Positions 54,993 through 64,000 of a stretch of 64,000 nucleotides of DNA are shown here, piece after piece. Below the pieces are notes generated by a model that was not told the origin of the DNA, searched no databases, and was given only the letters and a program-made list of their open reading frames with translations. How positions within the stretch are numbered: position 1 is the stretch's first letter; every line of letters starts with the position of its first letter. Position numbers and translations under genes: made by a program. Source of the stretch: Flavobacteriia bacterium (GTDB taxonomy: Bacteria; Bacteroidota; Bacteroidia; Flavobacteriales_D; Crocinitomicaceae); contig JACPDW010000002.1 in NCBI GenBank assembly GCA_016183815.1, positions 1 to 64,000 on the forward strand. Reading direction: 5' to 3'.

Positions 54993-57900
54993 ATGTATAG
55001 ATTACTATTCATATTTTACATTTTTAATGTTTTCTTGATTAAATCTCAAGGACAACAAGTTTGGTTTACTCCAAATAAGGGACAATGGCATGAAAATGTT
55101 CAGTACCAAGTAAAAATAGTAAACGGTGAAATGTACATTGAAAAAAATGGATTTACTTTTTCATTTGACAACCGCAGTGAACTTTTCTCCCACCACTCAA
55201 CTGACAAACATACAAAGCACGATCTTGCTTCTTCTGAATACAAAAGAGATGTAATAAAAATGAAATACATCAATTCCAACCTTAATTCCAATGCTTTAGA
55301 AAAAGATTCTTCCTCCTTTTATTACAATTATTTCATTGATAATGACCCAACAAAATGGAAAAACAGTGTTTATTCTTTTAAACAAATAGATTATCCTGAA
55401 TTTTACAATGGTATAAATTATCAAATAAATGGCACTGAAAATTCGGTCAAATACCAGATGGAATTGACTGAGAAAAACAAAATAGAACTGATTCAAATCA
55501 ATATTGAAGGTTGTAAAAAAGCATTCATTGATAAAGAAGGGAAATTACATATCCAACATCGTTTTGGTGAAATTTTAGACGAAAAACCGACTGCTTGGTA
55601 TTATGATGAAAATAACATAAAAAAAGTCGTAAAAATCAAATATGTATTGAATAAAAAAAGAGATTCAAATTATAATTTAAGTTACCAGCTTGAAGAAACG
55701 ATGCCTGAAAACACAAAATTAATTATTGACCCAAACATCACCTTTTCCTCTTATTCAGGATCTACTTCAGACAATTGGGGCAATACAGCAACTCCTGATA
55801 AACACGGAAATTTAGTTGCAGCAGGAATTGTTTTTGGAAATGGCTATCCTGTCACAGCTGGTGCTTATGATGTCTCTTTTAATCATTCAAGCTCCGATAA
55901 TTATTCCTTTTTTGATGTGAGTATTAGTAAATTTAATTCGAGTGGATCTACTTTTTTATTTTCAACCTATTTAGGTGCTTCAAATGGAAATGAAGTTCCT
56001 TTAAGTTTAATTTGCGATGAAAACGACAACTTATATGTTTTAGGTACAACTTCTTCACCAGGTTTTCCAACCTCAGGATCTCCATATCAATCAACATTTG
56101 CAGGAGGATCTAATGTAACTTTAGATGACATTTTACCTTTTCAAGGGACAGATATTTTTATCTCTAAATTGAACTCATCTGGTTCTACTTTAATGTCTTC
56201 TACTTTTTTGGGTGGTAGTGGGAATGACGGTTACAATATGGGTTCTACTTTCCCAAATGATGGAAATTTAGCACAAAACTATGGTGATAATTTTAGAGGT
56301 GAAATTATCATTGACCAAGAAGGAAATGTACTTATTGCCAGTTCAAGCAATTCTACAAATTTTCCTATAAACAACGGCTTTCAGTCGAGTTTTGGTGGTT
56401 TACAAGATGCTGTTTTTGCAAAACTTTCTAATAATCTTTCCTCTCTATTATGGTCCACATATTTTGGTGGAAACAATATTGAAGCTGGATACTCCCTTCA
56501 AGTAAATTCAAATAATGAACTATATACAACGGGTGGAATAATGTCCTCTATAAATATAGCAGGAGGTAATGCACCAAGTACTCTTGGTAACATTGATGGT
56601 TATTTGTTAAAATTTGGTTCTAATTTGAATTATCAAAGTGGAACTTACGTTGGAACTTCTTCTTATGATCAATGTTATTTTGTCCAAATTGATGACGATG
56701 ATTTTGTTTATGTTTATGGTCAAACCTCAGGTAATATGACTGTTTCCCCTGGTTTGTATGGCAATGATAATGCAGGTCAATTTATCCGTAAATATTCCTC
56801 CAATTTGGCTAATATCATCTGGACAACTAAAGTGGGCGGAAATAATAATGGAAATCACTCTTTATCTCCAACGGCATTCTTAGTTTCTGACTGTAAAGAG
56901 ATTTACATAGCTGGTTGGGGTGGAGACATTTTGTCCTCTTCAATTTCAAATTTCCCTGTTTCAGCTGATGCTTTTATGAGTACTATTCCCAACGGAGATG
57001 GATTCTATATCGCTGTTCTCAAACCAGATGCCAGTGATTTAGAATATGCCACTTTTATTGGCGGACCATCAAGTGATCATGTTGATGGAGGAACATCACG
57101 TTTTGATAAAGCAGGTCGAGTTTATCATGCTGTCTGTTCTGCCTGTGGAGGAAATAACAGTGGTTTTGTAAGTACTCCTGGCGTAATTGGACCTTCAAAC
57201 AACAGCGGCAACTGTAATATGGCTGCTTTTAAATTTGAGTTAAACGCCATTGATGCAGTTGTAACTGACCCAAATTATGTAATTTGTATTCCAAATCCTG
57301 TTCAATTTTTTAGTAATAGTATAAATGGGGAAGTTTTTGTTTGGGATTTTGGAGATGGTACAACTTCTTCTGTTGAAAATCCTAGCCATTCTTTTACCAT
57401 AGAGGGAACATACACAATTAAATTGACAGTTTACGATTCTTTGTTTTGTAAAGTACCAGATTCTGTTCAATTCGAAGTAGAAGTAGGTAGTTATGAACCT
57501 GGTTATATTTCTCCCGTTCCAACTATATGTAAAAATACACCTTATCAATTGGAATCTGGTGGTGGTGCTTTTTACACTTGGTTTCCTAGTAATTATGTGA
57601 ACGATCCAAACATCTCTAACCCATTGATTACAGTAGATCAAAACGTTGTAATGAATGTGATAATTGGTGATGTTTGTGGTCTAGACACTTTTCAAGTAAA
57701 CATCAACGTCTTTCCTGATGCAATTCAAGTTTCAGAAGATGAGTCTATCTGCGTTGGAACTGGAGCAAATATAAGTGTTAGTGGCTCTGTATCACAAATA
57801 TGGTCACCAAATGTGCAGATAAACAACCCTTTAAGCAGCAATCCTATTGTAACGCCTAGCGAAAGCATGTTCTATTTTGTTGAAGCAACAACTCAAAATA

Positions 57901-58898
57901 ATTGTGTGTATAAAGACAGTGTATATATTACCGTTTTTTCAACTATTCCAATACCGGAATTACAAGATACAGCGAGAATGTGTAATGGTGAAGAAGTTGA
58001 ATTGGAAGCCGAAGGTGGTGAAACGTATCTTTGGTATCCTAATATTTATCTTAATCAAAACAATACAAACGTTGTCTCCTCATATACTCCTGAAAGTATG
58101 ACTTATTATTGTGATTTTACAAATGCTTGTGGAACAGTTACTGATAGTATTTTTGTTGTGGTTGTTATTCCTCAATTAAATGCATGGGGCGACACTACTA
58201 TCTGTTATGGAGATTCTTGCGTATTGTATGCTCAAGGTCTAAATACCTATTACTGGTATCCAGCTAAATTTATATCTAATAACACAAATGACACAGTAAT
58301 GGTTGTTCCTTCACAAACAACGATTTTTATTGTAAGTGGTTATGATATTTATTCTTGTTACGACAGAGATTCTGTATTTGTAAATTTATTCCCTAACCAT
58401 CAGGTGGAATTGGGTCCTCATATTTTAGCTGATTTAGGTGATCAAATTCAATTATTTGCTGAAACAACTGGAATTGGTACTTTTAATTGGTCTCCAAATT
58501 CATATATTTCTTGTACAGACTGTCAAAACCCTTTTGTCTATCCAAATTTTAATTCTCAATATAAAGTTTATTTTATTGACACCAATGGATGTACCACAAC
58601 TGACTTAATTGAGATCATTTATAATGGCATTTTATATATACCGAATACATTTACGCCAGATGACAATCGATTTAATCAATATTTCAAGGCGTACGGAGAA
58701 GGAATTGTTCTGTTTAACATGACAATTTACAATAGATGGGGGGAGATTGTTTCGGAAATTGATTCTATAGACGAATATTGGGACGGTACTTATAAAGGCA
58801 AGCTTTGTCAAGACGGAACCTACACTTGGAAAGTATATTATAGTGATTTGAAAGGAAACAAAAATCATTTAAATGGTCATGTGAATCTATTAAGATGA
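54993..58898 (+). CDS. Gliding-type (T9SS type B) large secreted protein with beta-propeller repeats and PKD domain
   Basis: The start at ATG 54993 gives a 1301-residue product with signal peptide MYRLLFIFYIFNVFLIKSQG. A DUF7948-like N-terminal domain follows (WFTPNKGQWHENVQYQVKI, about 25-250), then SBBP-like propeller repeats (VSISKFNSSGSTFLFSTYLG, about 270-750). A PKD domain has FVWDFGDGTTSSVENPSHSF (about 780), and several Ig-like segments with Cys pairs come next. The C-terminal domain is the gliding-motility-associated type B sorting domain (IPNTFTPDDNRFNQYF, NRWGEIV, DGTYTWKVYY). It should be secreted by the type IX system and probably forms adhesive or sheath material. Confidence 0.9.
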   Translation: MYRLLFIFYIFNVFLIKSQGQQVWFTPNKGQWHENVQYQVKIVNGEMYIEKNGFTFSFDNRSELFSHHSTDKHTKHDLASSEYKRDVIKMKYINSNLNSNALEKDSSSFYYNYFIDNDPTKWKNSVYSFKQIDYPEFYNGINYQINGTENSVKYQMELTEKNKIELIQINIEGCKKAFIDKEGKLHIQHRFGEILDEKPTAWYYDENNIKKVVKIKYVLNKKRDSNYNLSYQLEETMPENTKLIIDPNITFSSYSGSTSDNWGNTATPDKHGNLVAAGIVFGNGYPVTAGAYDVSFNHSSSDNYSFFDVSISKFNSSGSTFLFSTYLGASNGNEVPLSLICDENDNLYVLGTTSSPGFPTSGSPYQSTFAGGSNVTLDDILPFQGTDIFISKLNSSGSTLMSSTFLGGSGNDGYNMGSTFPNDGNLAQNYGDNFRGEIIIDQEGNVLIASSSNSTNFPINNGFQSSFGGLQDAVFAKLSNNLSSLLWSTYFGGNNIEAGYSLQVNSNNELYTTGGIMSSINIAGGNAPSTLGNIDGYLLKFGSNLNYQSGTYVGTSSYDQCYFVQIDDDDFVYVYGQTSGNMTVSPGLYGNDNAGQFIRKYSSNLANIIWTTKVGGNNNGNHSLSPTAFLVSDCKEIYIAGWGGDILSSSISNFPVSADAFMSTIPNGDGFYIAVLKPDASDLEYATFIGGPSSDHVDGGTSRFDKAGRVYHAVCSACGGNNSGFVSTPGVIGPSNNSGNCNMAAFKFELNAIDAVVTDPNYVICIPNPVQFFSNSINGEVFVWDFGDGTTSSVENPSHSFTIEGTYTIKLTVYDSLFCKVPDSVQFEVEVGSYEPGYISPVPTICKNTPYQLESGGGAFYTWFPSNYVNDPNISNPLITVDQNVVMNVIIGDVCGLDTFQVNINVFPDAIQVSEDESICVGTGANISVSGSVSQIWSPNVQINNPLSSNPIVTPSESMFYFVEATTQNNCVYKDSVYITVFSTIPIPELQDTARMCNGEEVELEAEGGETYLWYPNIYLNQNNTNVVSSYTPESMTYYCDFTNACGTVTDSIFVVVVIPQLNAWGDTTICYGDSCVLYAQGLNTYYWYPAKFISNNTNDTVMVVPSQTTIFIVSGYDIYSCYDRDSVFVNLFPNHQVELGPHILADLGDQIQLFAETTGIGTFNWSPNSYISCTDCQNPFVYPNFNSQYKVYFIDTNGCTTTDLIEIIYNGILYIPNTFTPDDNRFNQYFKAYGEGIVLFNMTIYNRWGEIVSEIDSIDEYWDGTYKGKLCQDGTYTWKVYYSDLKGNKNHLNGHVNLLR

Positions 58899-59875
58899 CA
58901 AAATACTTTTATTTTGGATTTATTGTATTATTTTTCTCCTGTTCTTATGCTAAGAAAGAGAAAAAAGTCAAAAATCTAAACTATCTTAAACAATGGATTA
59001 ACCCACTTTTTTTAAACGGAGATTTTGAAAAAGAAATCAATTTTCCTTATTGGTTTTGTGATTCAATCCTCAAAAAAAATAAAATTTTTCAAATAACAAG
59101 ACGAATTTTTTCAGAAAATGAAAAAGACAGTAATGGACATTATGTATTGCCAAAAGAAAAATATATTTATACCTTTGATAAAAATGGGAGTATTAAAAAA
59201 ATTGATTTTTATACATTTTATGATTCGAAAGAAATCACAGCTTTTACTTTTGTATATTCAAAAAAAATAAATAAAAATAAAATCTTTAGACCCGTTCAAG
59301 TCTTGCCTTTAAATGCAGAATACAATAAGTACAAAGATCTCTTTAAAATACAATTAAACACCGATGTAACACATCACTTCACTTTCTATAAAGCTAGTGA
59401 AAATAGAAAAAACTACAAATCATTCCAAGATGTTGAGCATAAAAATAAACTTTATATTATAAAAAAGAAAAAATATTTTGGTGCCCTTTCAATTGACTCT
59501 ATTTTGCATCCTAAGCCAAATGATTGGATAATTTTAGGAAGTATTAAAAACCCTATAAAAAGGTTTCAAAGTCAAAATATTGTTAAAGAAGCTAATGTTT
59601 TTAGCTACAAATACAGTAAAAGTGGGATGTTGTTAAGAAGAGATTTAGAAAAATATCCTTTTGTTTCGAAAAAATATTTTGTATATAACAACTCTTCTCA
59701 ATGGGTTATGACAATTGATTCTTTATTTTATGAAACTACATTTATCTCATCAGAGTTATCAAAAATTGAATACGATCAATATAAAAGACCCTACAAAATT
59801 TATCATAATAAGTTAAAAGAAGTAGAAATTCCAAAATTGTATGTCGAATCTTTTTCATATCGATTGCATAAATAA
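58895..59875 (+). CDS. Lipoprotein of unknown function
   Basis: The 326-residue product has a lipoprotein signal (MTKYFYFGFIVLFFSCSYAK, Cys16) and a lysine-rich mature part with beta-strand character (EKYIYTFDKNGSIKKIDFYT). Its start overlaps the stop of the large gliding-type protein by 4 bp (ATGA), so the two are co-translated; it may serve in assembly or anchoring of that protein, an inference from position only. I know no family for it. Confidence 0.75.
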   Translation: MTKYFYFGFIVLFFSCSYAKKEKKVKNLNYLKQWINPLFLNGDFEKEINFPYWFCDSILKKNKIFQITRRIFSENEKDSNGHYVLPKEKYIYTFDKNGSIKKIDFYTFYDSKEITAFTFVYSKKINKNKIFRPVQVLPLNAEYNKYKDLFKIQLNTDVTHHFTFYKASENRKNYKSFQDVEHKNKLYIIKKKKYFGALSIDSILHPKPNDWIILGSIKNPIKRFQSQNIVKEANVFSYKYSKSGMLLRRDLEKYPFVSKKYFVYNNSSQWVMTIDSLFYETTFISSELSKIEYDQYKRPYKIYHNKLKEVEIPKLYVESFSYRLHK

Positions 59876-59914
59876 AAAAAATGCTTACCTTAGTAGTAGA
59901 ATCTCCTTTTAAAA

Positions 59915-62218
59915 ATGTCTGAAAACACTTCAAAATTTGTTAAACGATTTATTGAGCAGAGTAATCAATCAATCTTTTTAACTGGAAAAGCTGGAACAGG
60001 AAAAACTACTCTTCTCAACGAAATTATACAAAACACGACCAAAAACGCAATTGTTTTAGCCCCGACAGGGATTGCAGCTTTAAATGCTGGAGGAGTAACA
60101 ATTCACTCCTTTTTTCAGCTGCCATTGGCCTCATTTATTCCGAGTTTTGAATATGTTGATCATTCCAATTCCTTTATCAAATTTGAAAATAAAAGCAGTT
60201 TAAATAAACATTTTAAAATGCATCAAAGAAAAAAAAAATTGATAAAATCTTTAGAGTTGATTATCATTGATGAAGTGAGTATGCTTCGAGCAGACATTTT
60301 AGATGAAATAGATTGGGTTTTAAGAAATATTAGAAAAAAAAATAGTCCCTACGGTGGTATTCAAATGTGTTTTATCGGAGATTTATTTCAACTTCCCCCT
60401 GTGGTGAAAAATGAAGAATGGCAAGTCTTAAAAAATTTTTACAAAGGGATTTTCTTTTTTGAAGCAATGGTCATCAAAGAAATTCCTCCACTATTTTTAG
60501 AATTAAATCAAATTTTTCGGCAAGAAGATCCAATTTTTATAGAACTACTCAATCGATTACGTTCTAATAATATGAAACAAAAGGACATTGATACACTCAA
60601 TCAATATTATCATAAAAACAATAAAGAAAACACTCAACAGGGTTATATTACATTAACAACACATAATTATAAAGCACAACATTTAAACAATTTAGAGTTA
60701 AACCGTTTACAAGAAAAAGAACTCATTTATACAGCTAAAATAACAGGAGATTTTCCTGAATCTATTTATCCTTTAGAAATTGAATTAAGGTTAAAAAAAG
60801 GAGCTCAAGTAATGTTTGTCAAAAACGATATTTCTGGTCAAAAACTCTTTTACAATGGTAAAATTGGTCACATTTATTCCCTTTCTCAAGAAGAAATAAT
60901 AGTTTATGTACCAGACGACAATCAATACATAGAATTAGAGCATTACGAGTGGGAAAACATTCGATATGATTTAAATGAAACCACAAAAGAAATTGAAGAA
61001 AAAACCATCGGAACATTTGTTCAATATCCTATCAAATTAGCATGGGCAATTACTATACATAAAAGTCAAGGTTTAACTTTTGAAAGAGCAATAATGGATT
61101 TAAAAGAAACATTTGCTTCAGGACAGGCCTATGTTGCTCTTTCCAGATTAAGAAATATCAATGGATTAAAATTACTTTCACCTGTAAATTTAAATGAGTT
61201 ACAATTAGACTATGATATTCCAGATTTTTCTTCAAATAAGTTAAACGATGTAGAATTGGAAACCTTATTAGAAATTAAAAGCAAACAGTTTATTTTAAAA
61301 AAAATTAATGAAAATTATTCTTGGGAAAACTGTCAAAAACAAATTTTCTATCTTTTAAATAAAATTGAAGTAGAAACTAAACAAAGTGAAACTTCATTTT
61401 TTTTACAATTTAAGGAAAAATACTTGGAGTCATGGAAAAATTTAATCGAGCCATCTGAACGGTTTTTAAAACAAATCTCAAAAATTTTTAATCAAGAGAA
61501 ATTAGACAAGACGTTTCTTTTACAAAGAATTTCTGCTGCTCACCAATACTATTTATCTTTAATAAAACCAAATTTATATATTTTTTTATTCCAATTTGAA
61601 CTTATCAAAAACTTAAAAAGTTCTAAAAGTTTAAAAAATGAATATATTTTATTTGAGGAATACTTAGATGATTTATTTTACATGTTTTTTAAAAACAATC
61701 TTATAATTTCAAAATATTGCTTACAAGATGAAAAAAATGACAACCTTTCATTAGAAAACTCAGATTATGTTGATTATAAAAGTGATATAATCACTCAAAT
61801 GAAAGAGGATTTTATTCAACAAAAAAATGAAATAAAAGGTTTAAAAATTGAAATATTAGAGAAAACAGAAGAAAAGAAAATTAAAAAACCAAACAGCTTA
61901 GAAAGAACATTAGAATTATACCTACAAAACAAAACTGTTGAACAAATCGCTGAAGAACGATTAATGGCTGTAAGCACGATTAATGATCATTTCAAAAGTC
62001 TTATTTTATCTGGAAAAGTGGACATAAAAGATTTAATCAATGAGGAAAAATTAAAGGGATTGAAAGAAATTTATCCCCTTATAAATGATTACAGTACATT
62101 AAGTGAGGTAAAAGAAAAGGTAGGAGATTCCTTTAGTTGGGACGAATTAAAATGGTATAGAGCTCATCTTATAAGAAGTTTAGATCTTATTGAAAAAAGC
62201 AATTCGGAAATAGTCTAA
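59915..62218 (+). CDS. PIF1-like helicase with C-terminal HTH domain
   Basis: The 767-residue product is a superfamily 1B helicase. Walker A is TGKAGTGKTTLLNEI (about 24-38), with APTGIAALNAGGVTIHSFFQ, Walker B IIIDEVSML, and the C-terminal UvrD_C_2-type motif AWAITIHKSQGLTFERAIMD followed by YVALSRLR. The last 150 residues hold an HTH_40-like helix-turn-helix (LELYLQNKTVEQIAEERLMA) as in many Bacteroidota members of this group. It unwinds DNA 5' to 3' in known homologues. The gene ends 8 bp from convergent era. Confidence 0.92.
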   Translation: MSENTSKFVKRFIEQSNQSIFLTGKAGTGKTTLLNEIIQNTTKNAIVLAPTGIAALNAGGVTIHSFFQLPLASFIPSFEYVDHSNSFIKFENKSSLNKHFKMHQRKKKLIKSLELIIIDEVSMLRADILDEIDWVLRNIRKKNSPYGGIQMCFIGDLFQLPPVVKNEEWQVLKNFYKGIFFFEAMVIKEIPPLFLELNQIFRQEDPIFIELLNRLRSNNMKQKDIDTLNQYYHKNNKENTQQGYITLTTHNYKAQHLNNLELNRLQEKELIYTAKITGDFPESIYPLEIELRLKKGAQVMFVKNDISGQKLFYNGKIGHIYSLSQEEIIVYVPDDNQYIELEHYEWENIRYDLNETTKEIEEKTIGTFVQYPIKLAWAITIHKSQGLTFERAIMDLKETFASGQAYVALSRLRNINGLKLLSPVNLNELQLDYDIPDFSSNKLNDVELETLLEIKSKQFILKKINENYSWENCQKQIFYLLNKIEVETKQSETSFFLQFKEKYLESWKNLIEPSERFLKQISKIFNQEKLDKTFLLQRISAAHQYYLSLIKPNLYIFLFQFELIKNLKSSKSLKNEYILFEEYLDDLFYMFFKNNLIISKYCLQDEKNDNLSLENSDYVDYKSDIITQMKEDFIQQKNEIKGLKIEILEKTEEKKIKKPNSLERTLELYLQNKTVEQIAEERLMAVSTINDHFKSLILSGKVDIKDLINEEKLKGLKEIYPLINDYSTLSEVKEKVGDSFSWDELKWYRAHLIRSLDLIEKSNSEIV

Positions 62219-62226
62219 CCAATTTT

Positions 62227-63102
62227 TTAATAACCAAACTTTTTTAATTTACTATCGCTATTTCTCCAGTCTTTATCCACTTTAATTAAAGTTTCTAAAA
62301 ACACTTTTTTTTGTAAAAATTTTTCAATGTCTCTTCTCGCTTCAGTACCAATTTTTCTTAACATTTTACCTTCTTTTCCTATCAAAATTCCTTTCTGAGA
62401 ATCTCTTTCGACAAATATCTGACTATAAATTTTTATCAAACGATCTTCTTCTTCAAAAGCAGTAACTTCAACATGAGAGGAATAAGGTATTTCTTGGTCG
62501 CAAAAAAGAAATATTTTTTCTCTAATCATTTCAGAAACAAAAAAACGTAATGGTCTGTCTGACAATTCTTCTTTATCGTAATAAGGAGGACTTTCGGGCA
62601 ATAAAGTTATAATCTTTTCCCAAACATTTTCTTTATTAAACCCATGTAAAGCAGAAATAGGAAAAATCTCTGCGTTTGGCAATTTCTCTTTCCAATATTG
62701 TATTCTTTTTAAAACTTGTTCTTGATTTCCTAAGTCAATTTTATTGATTAAACATAAGACTGGGATTTTCAACTTTTTAATTTTTTCTAAAGTTTCAGGA
62801 TGGTTTATCTCACTTTCATAAATATCTGTAATAAAAAGTAAAACATCTGCATCTTGAAAAGAAGTTTGTACATATTGCATCATGTTTTCATGCAATTTAT
62901 AGGCAGCATTTACTACTCCTGGGGTGTCTGAAAAAACAATTTGATGTCCTTCGTCGTTGTAAATTCCTAAAATTCTATGGCGTGTTGTTTGAGCTTTTGA
63001 GGTTACAATCGAAAGTTTTTCACCCAATAATTGATTCATTAAGGTCGATTTACCAACATTTGGACTACCAACAATATTTACATATCCAGCTTTGTGTATC
63101 AT
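62227..63102 (-). CDS. era: GTPase Era
   Basis: The 291-residue product assists 16S rRNA maturation and 30S assembly. It has G1 GSPNVGKSTLMNQL, the effector region SKAQTTRHRILGIY, G3 DTPGV, G4 NKID, and a C-terminal KH RNA-binding domain with GILIGKEGKMLRKIG. Length is standard. Confidence 0.97.
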   Translation of the reverse strand: MIHKAGYVNIVGSPNVGKSTLMNQLLGEKLSIVTSKAQTTRHRILGIYNDEGHQIVFSDTPGVVNAAYKLHENMMQYVQTSFQDADVLLFITDIYESEINHPETLEKIKKLKIPVLCLINKIDLGNQEQVLKRIQYWKEKLPNAEIFPISALHGFNKENVWEKIITLLPESPPYYDKEELSDRPLRFFVSEMIREKIFLFCDQEIPYSSHVEVTAFEEEDRLIKIYSQIFVERDSQKGILIGKEGKMLRKIGTEARRDIEKFLQKKVFLETLIKVDKDWRNSDSKLKKFGY

Positions 63103-63145
63103 TCAAACAAAAGTACTGATTAAAATGACAACTTGAGTTTTCAAT

Positions 63146-64000
63146 TTAAGATTGATTGATTTTTTTAACCATTGTTAGAATAGTAGCGATCGCAACCGTT
63201 TCTCCAGTTTCATCATATACATCAACTAAAAATTTAACAATTCCTTTTGCAATATCTTCTTCCGTTCGTTTTTCTTGATCTATTTTTTCTTTTACCGTAA
63301 ATCGTACTCCAATAGTGTTTCCTGGATAAACTGGCTTGGTAAAACGAGCTTCTTCAATTCCATAATTTAATAAAACAGGTCCTTTTTTAGGATCTACAAA
63401 CAAACCTGCAGCTTTTGACAATACAAAGTAACCGTGAGCAACTCTTTTTTCAAAAATTGTCCCTTCTAAAGAGGTTTCATCCATATGAGCATAAAAATTA
63501 TCTCCAGAAACATTTGCAAAATTAACGATATCGCTCTCTGTTACAGTATGTTTGTGAGTAAAAACGGTTTCACCTACAATTAACTCTTCAAAATGTTTAC
63601 GAAATACGTGGGGTTGAGCTTCTGGAAGATCACTTCCAATTTGAAATTGTTCGGTGATTTTTGTAATTGTATTCGGATGACCTTGTATAGCTGTTCTTTG
63701 CAAATAGTGTAACACACCTCTTTTTCCTCCCATTTCTTCTCCCCCACCCGCTCTACCAGGTCCACCGTGTGTTAATAAAGGCATTGGAGAGCCATGACCA
63801 GTACTTTCTTTGGCACATGATTGATTTAGCACTAAAATTCTTCCATGCATACTCGCAGCTTCAATTACAAATTTTTTCGCTTCATTGTCGTCAGGAGTAA
63901 CAATACTGCTTACTAAAGACCCTTTTCCCATTCTAGATAGAGTAATTGCATCATTTAAAGTAGAATAAGGCATTAGAGTTGAAACCGGTCCAAAAGCTTC
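63146..64000 (-). CDS. paaZ: PaaZ-type bifunctional aldehyde dehydrogenase/enoyl-CoA hydratase, C-terminal part
   Basis: The frame runs off the right edge; about 284 residues are visible, the C-terminal part of a protein of usually about 680. The visible N-terminal portion is the end of an aldehyde dehydrogenase domain (EAFGPVSTLMPY, SCAKESTGHGSPMPLLTHGG followed by PGRAGGG). It is joined to a MaoC-like hot-dog domain (HTVTESDIVNFANVSGDNFY, AHGYFVLSKAAGLFVDPKKG). PaaZ opens the ring of the phenylacetyl-CoA oxepin intermediate and oxidises the aldehyde. The gene ends 43 bp before the era start. Confidence 0.9.
   Translation of the reverse strand, partial: EAFGPVSTLMPYSTLNDAITLSRMGKGSLVSSIVTPDDNEAKKFVIEAASMHGRILVLNQSCAKESTGHGSPMPLLTHGGPGRAGGGEEMGGKRGVLHYLQRTAIQGHPNTITKITEQFQIGSDLPEAQPHVFRKHFEELIVGETVFTHKHTVTESDIVNFANVSGDNFYAHMDETSLEGTIFEKRVAHGYFVLSKAAGLFVDPKKGPVLLNYGIEEARFTKPVYPGNTIGVRFTVKEKIDQEKRTEEDIAKGIVKFLVDVYDETGETVAIATILTMVKKINQS

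Noticed and set aside
57240-57641. 133-codon open frame antisense to the large gliding-type protein
   Set aside because: The opposite strand encodes an obvious PKD domain; the antisense translation is rich in Ile/Arg/Tyr as expected for a shadow.

Overview
The window is AT-rich DNA from a member of the Bacteroidota, most likely a Flavobacteriales-type aquatic bacterium. The evidence is a set of secreted proteins with type IX secretion (T9SS) C-terminal sorting domains, a gliding-motility-type C-terminal domain, DUF5916 and TPR-histidine-kinase families, a START-like/LptF-G pairing, and promoters with the Bacteroidota -7 box TAnnTTTG. Ribosomal protein, tRNA and purine genes mark it as chromosomal.

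Layout. 1-7.9 kb is an accessory, decaying region. It holds small lipoproteins and hypotheticals, an aspartate-rich 13-residue repeat protein, a zinc-ribbon protein whose frame runs past an amber codon into a membrane protein, a small mobile-looking unit (an AAA ATPase gene between two identical, inverted, palindromic 37-bp repeats), and a TPR-CHAT protease gene split by an in-frame TAA. It ends at a tRNA-Gln gene with a duplicated 3' end and terminator. 8.3-12.7 kb is a three-gene operon of secreted repeat proteins. 12.8-17.4 kb has rdgB, hflX, a choice-of-anchor-B secreted protein and a cold-shock gene. 17.5-23.9 kb is a minus-strand envelope operon (START-like protein, LptF/G permease, two glycosyltransferases, LapA-like protein, TPR histidine kinase). 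24.8-26.1 kb is rpsF-rpsR-rplI and tRNA-Met. 26.4-38.8 kb is mostly housekeeping: a T9SS protein, mfd, fbp, an alkyltransferase-like protein, an ALDH7-type dehydrogenase, guaB, dapA and two envelope proteins. 38.9-45.5 kb has DUF5916, a two-gene nuclease-like cassette placed against the 3' end of metG, metG and a fatty acid desaturase.

45.6-50.3 kb is the most interesting functional unit: two NarL-type response regulators, a hypothetical gene, a TPR histidine kinase, two tiny genes and a divergent degenerate P-loop protein. Two of the promoters carry the same 25-bp palindromic element (24 of 25 bases identical) with exactly the same spacing to a -7-like box, and a third has a related palindrome at nearly the same spacing. 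This points to one small self-contained regulon controlled by the enclosed two-component system. No function is known to me for its output genes.

50.4-64 kb holds purK, a 2Fe-2S ferredoxin, a DUF1343/NamZ lipoprotein divergent from an FtsX-type permease (the two coding regions nearly touch at their 5' ends), a 1300-residue gliding-type adhesin-like protein, a lipoprotein, a PIF1-like helicase, era and the C-terminal part of paaZ, which runs off the window edge.
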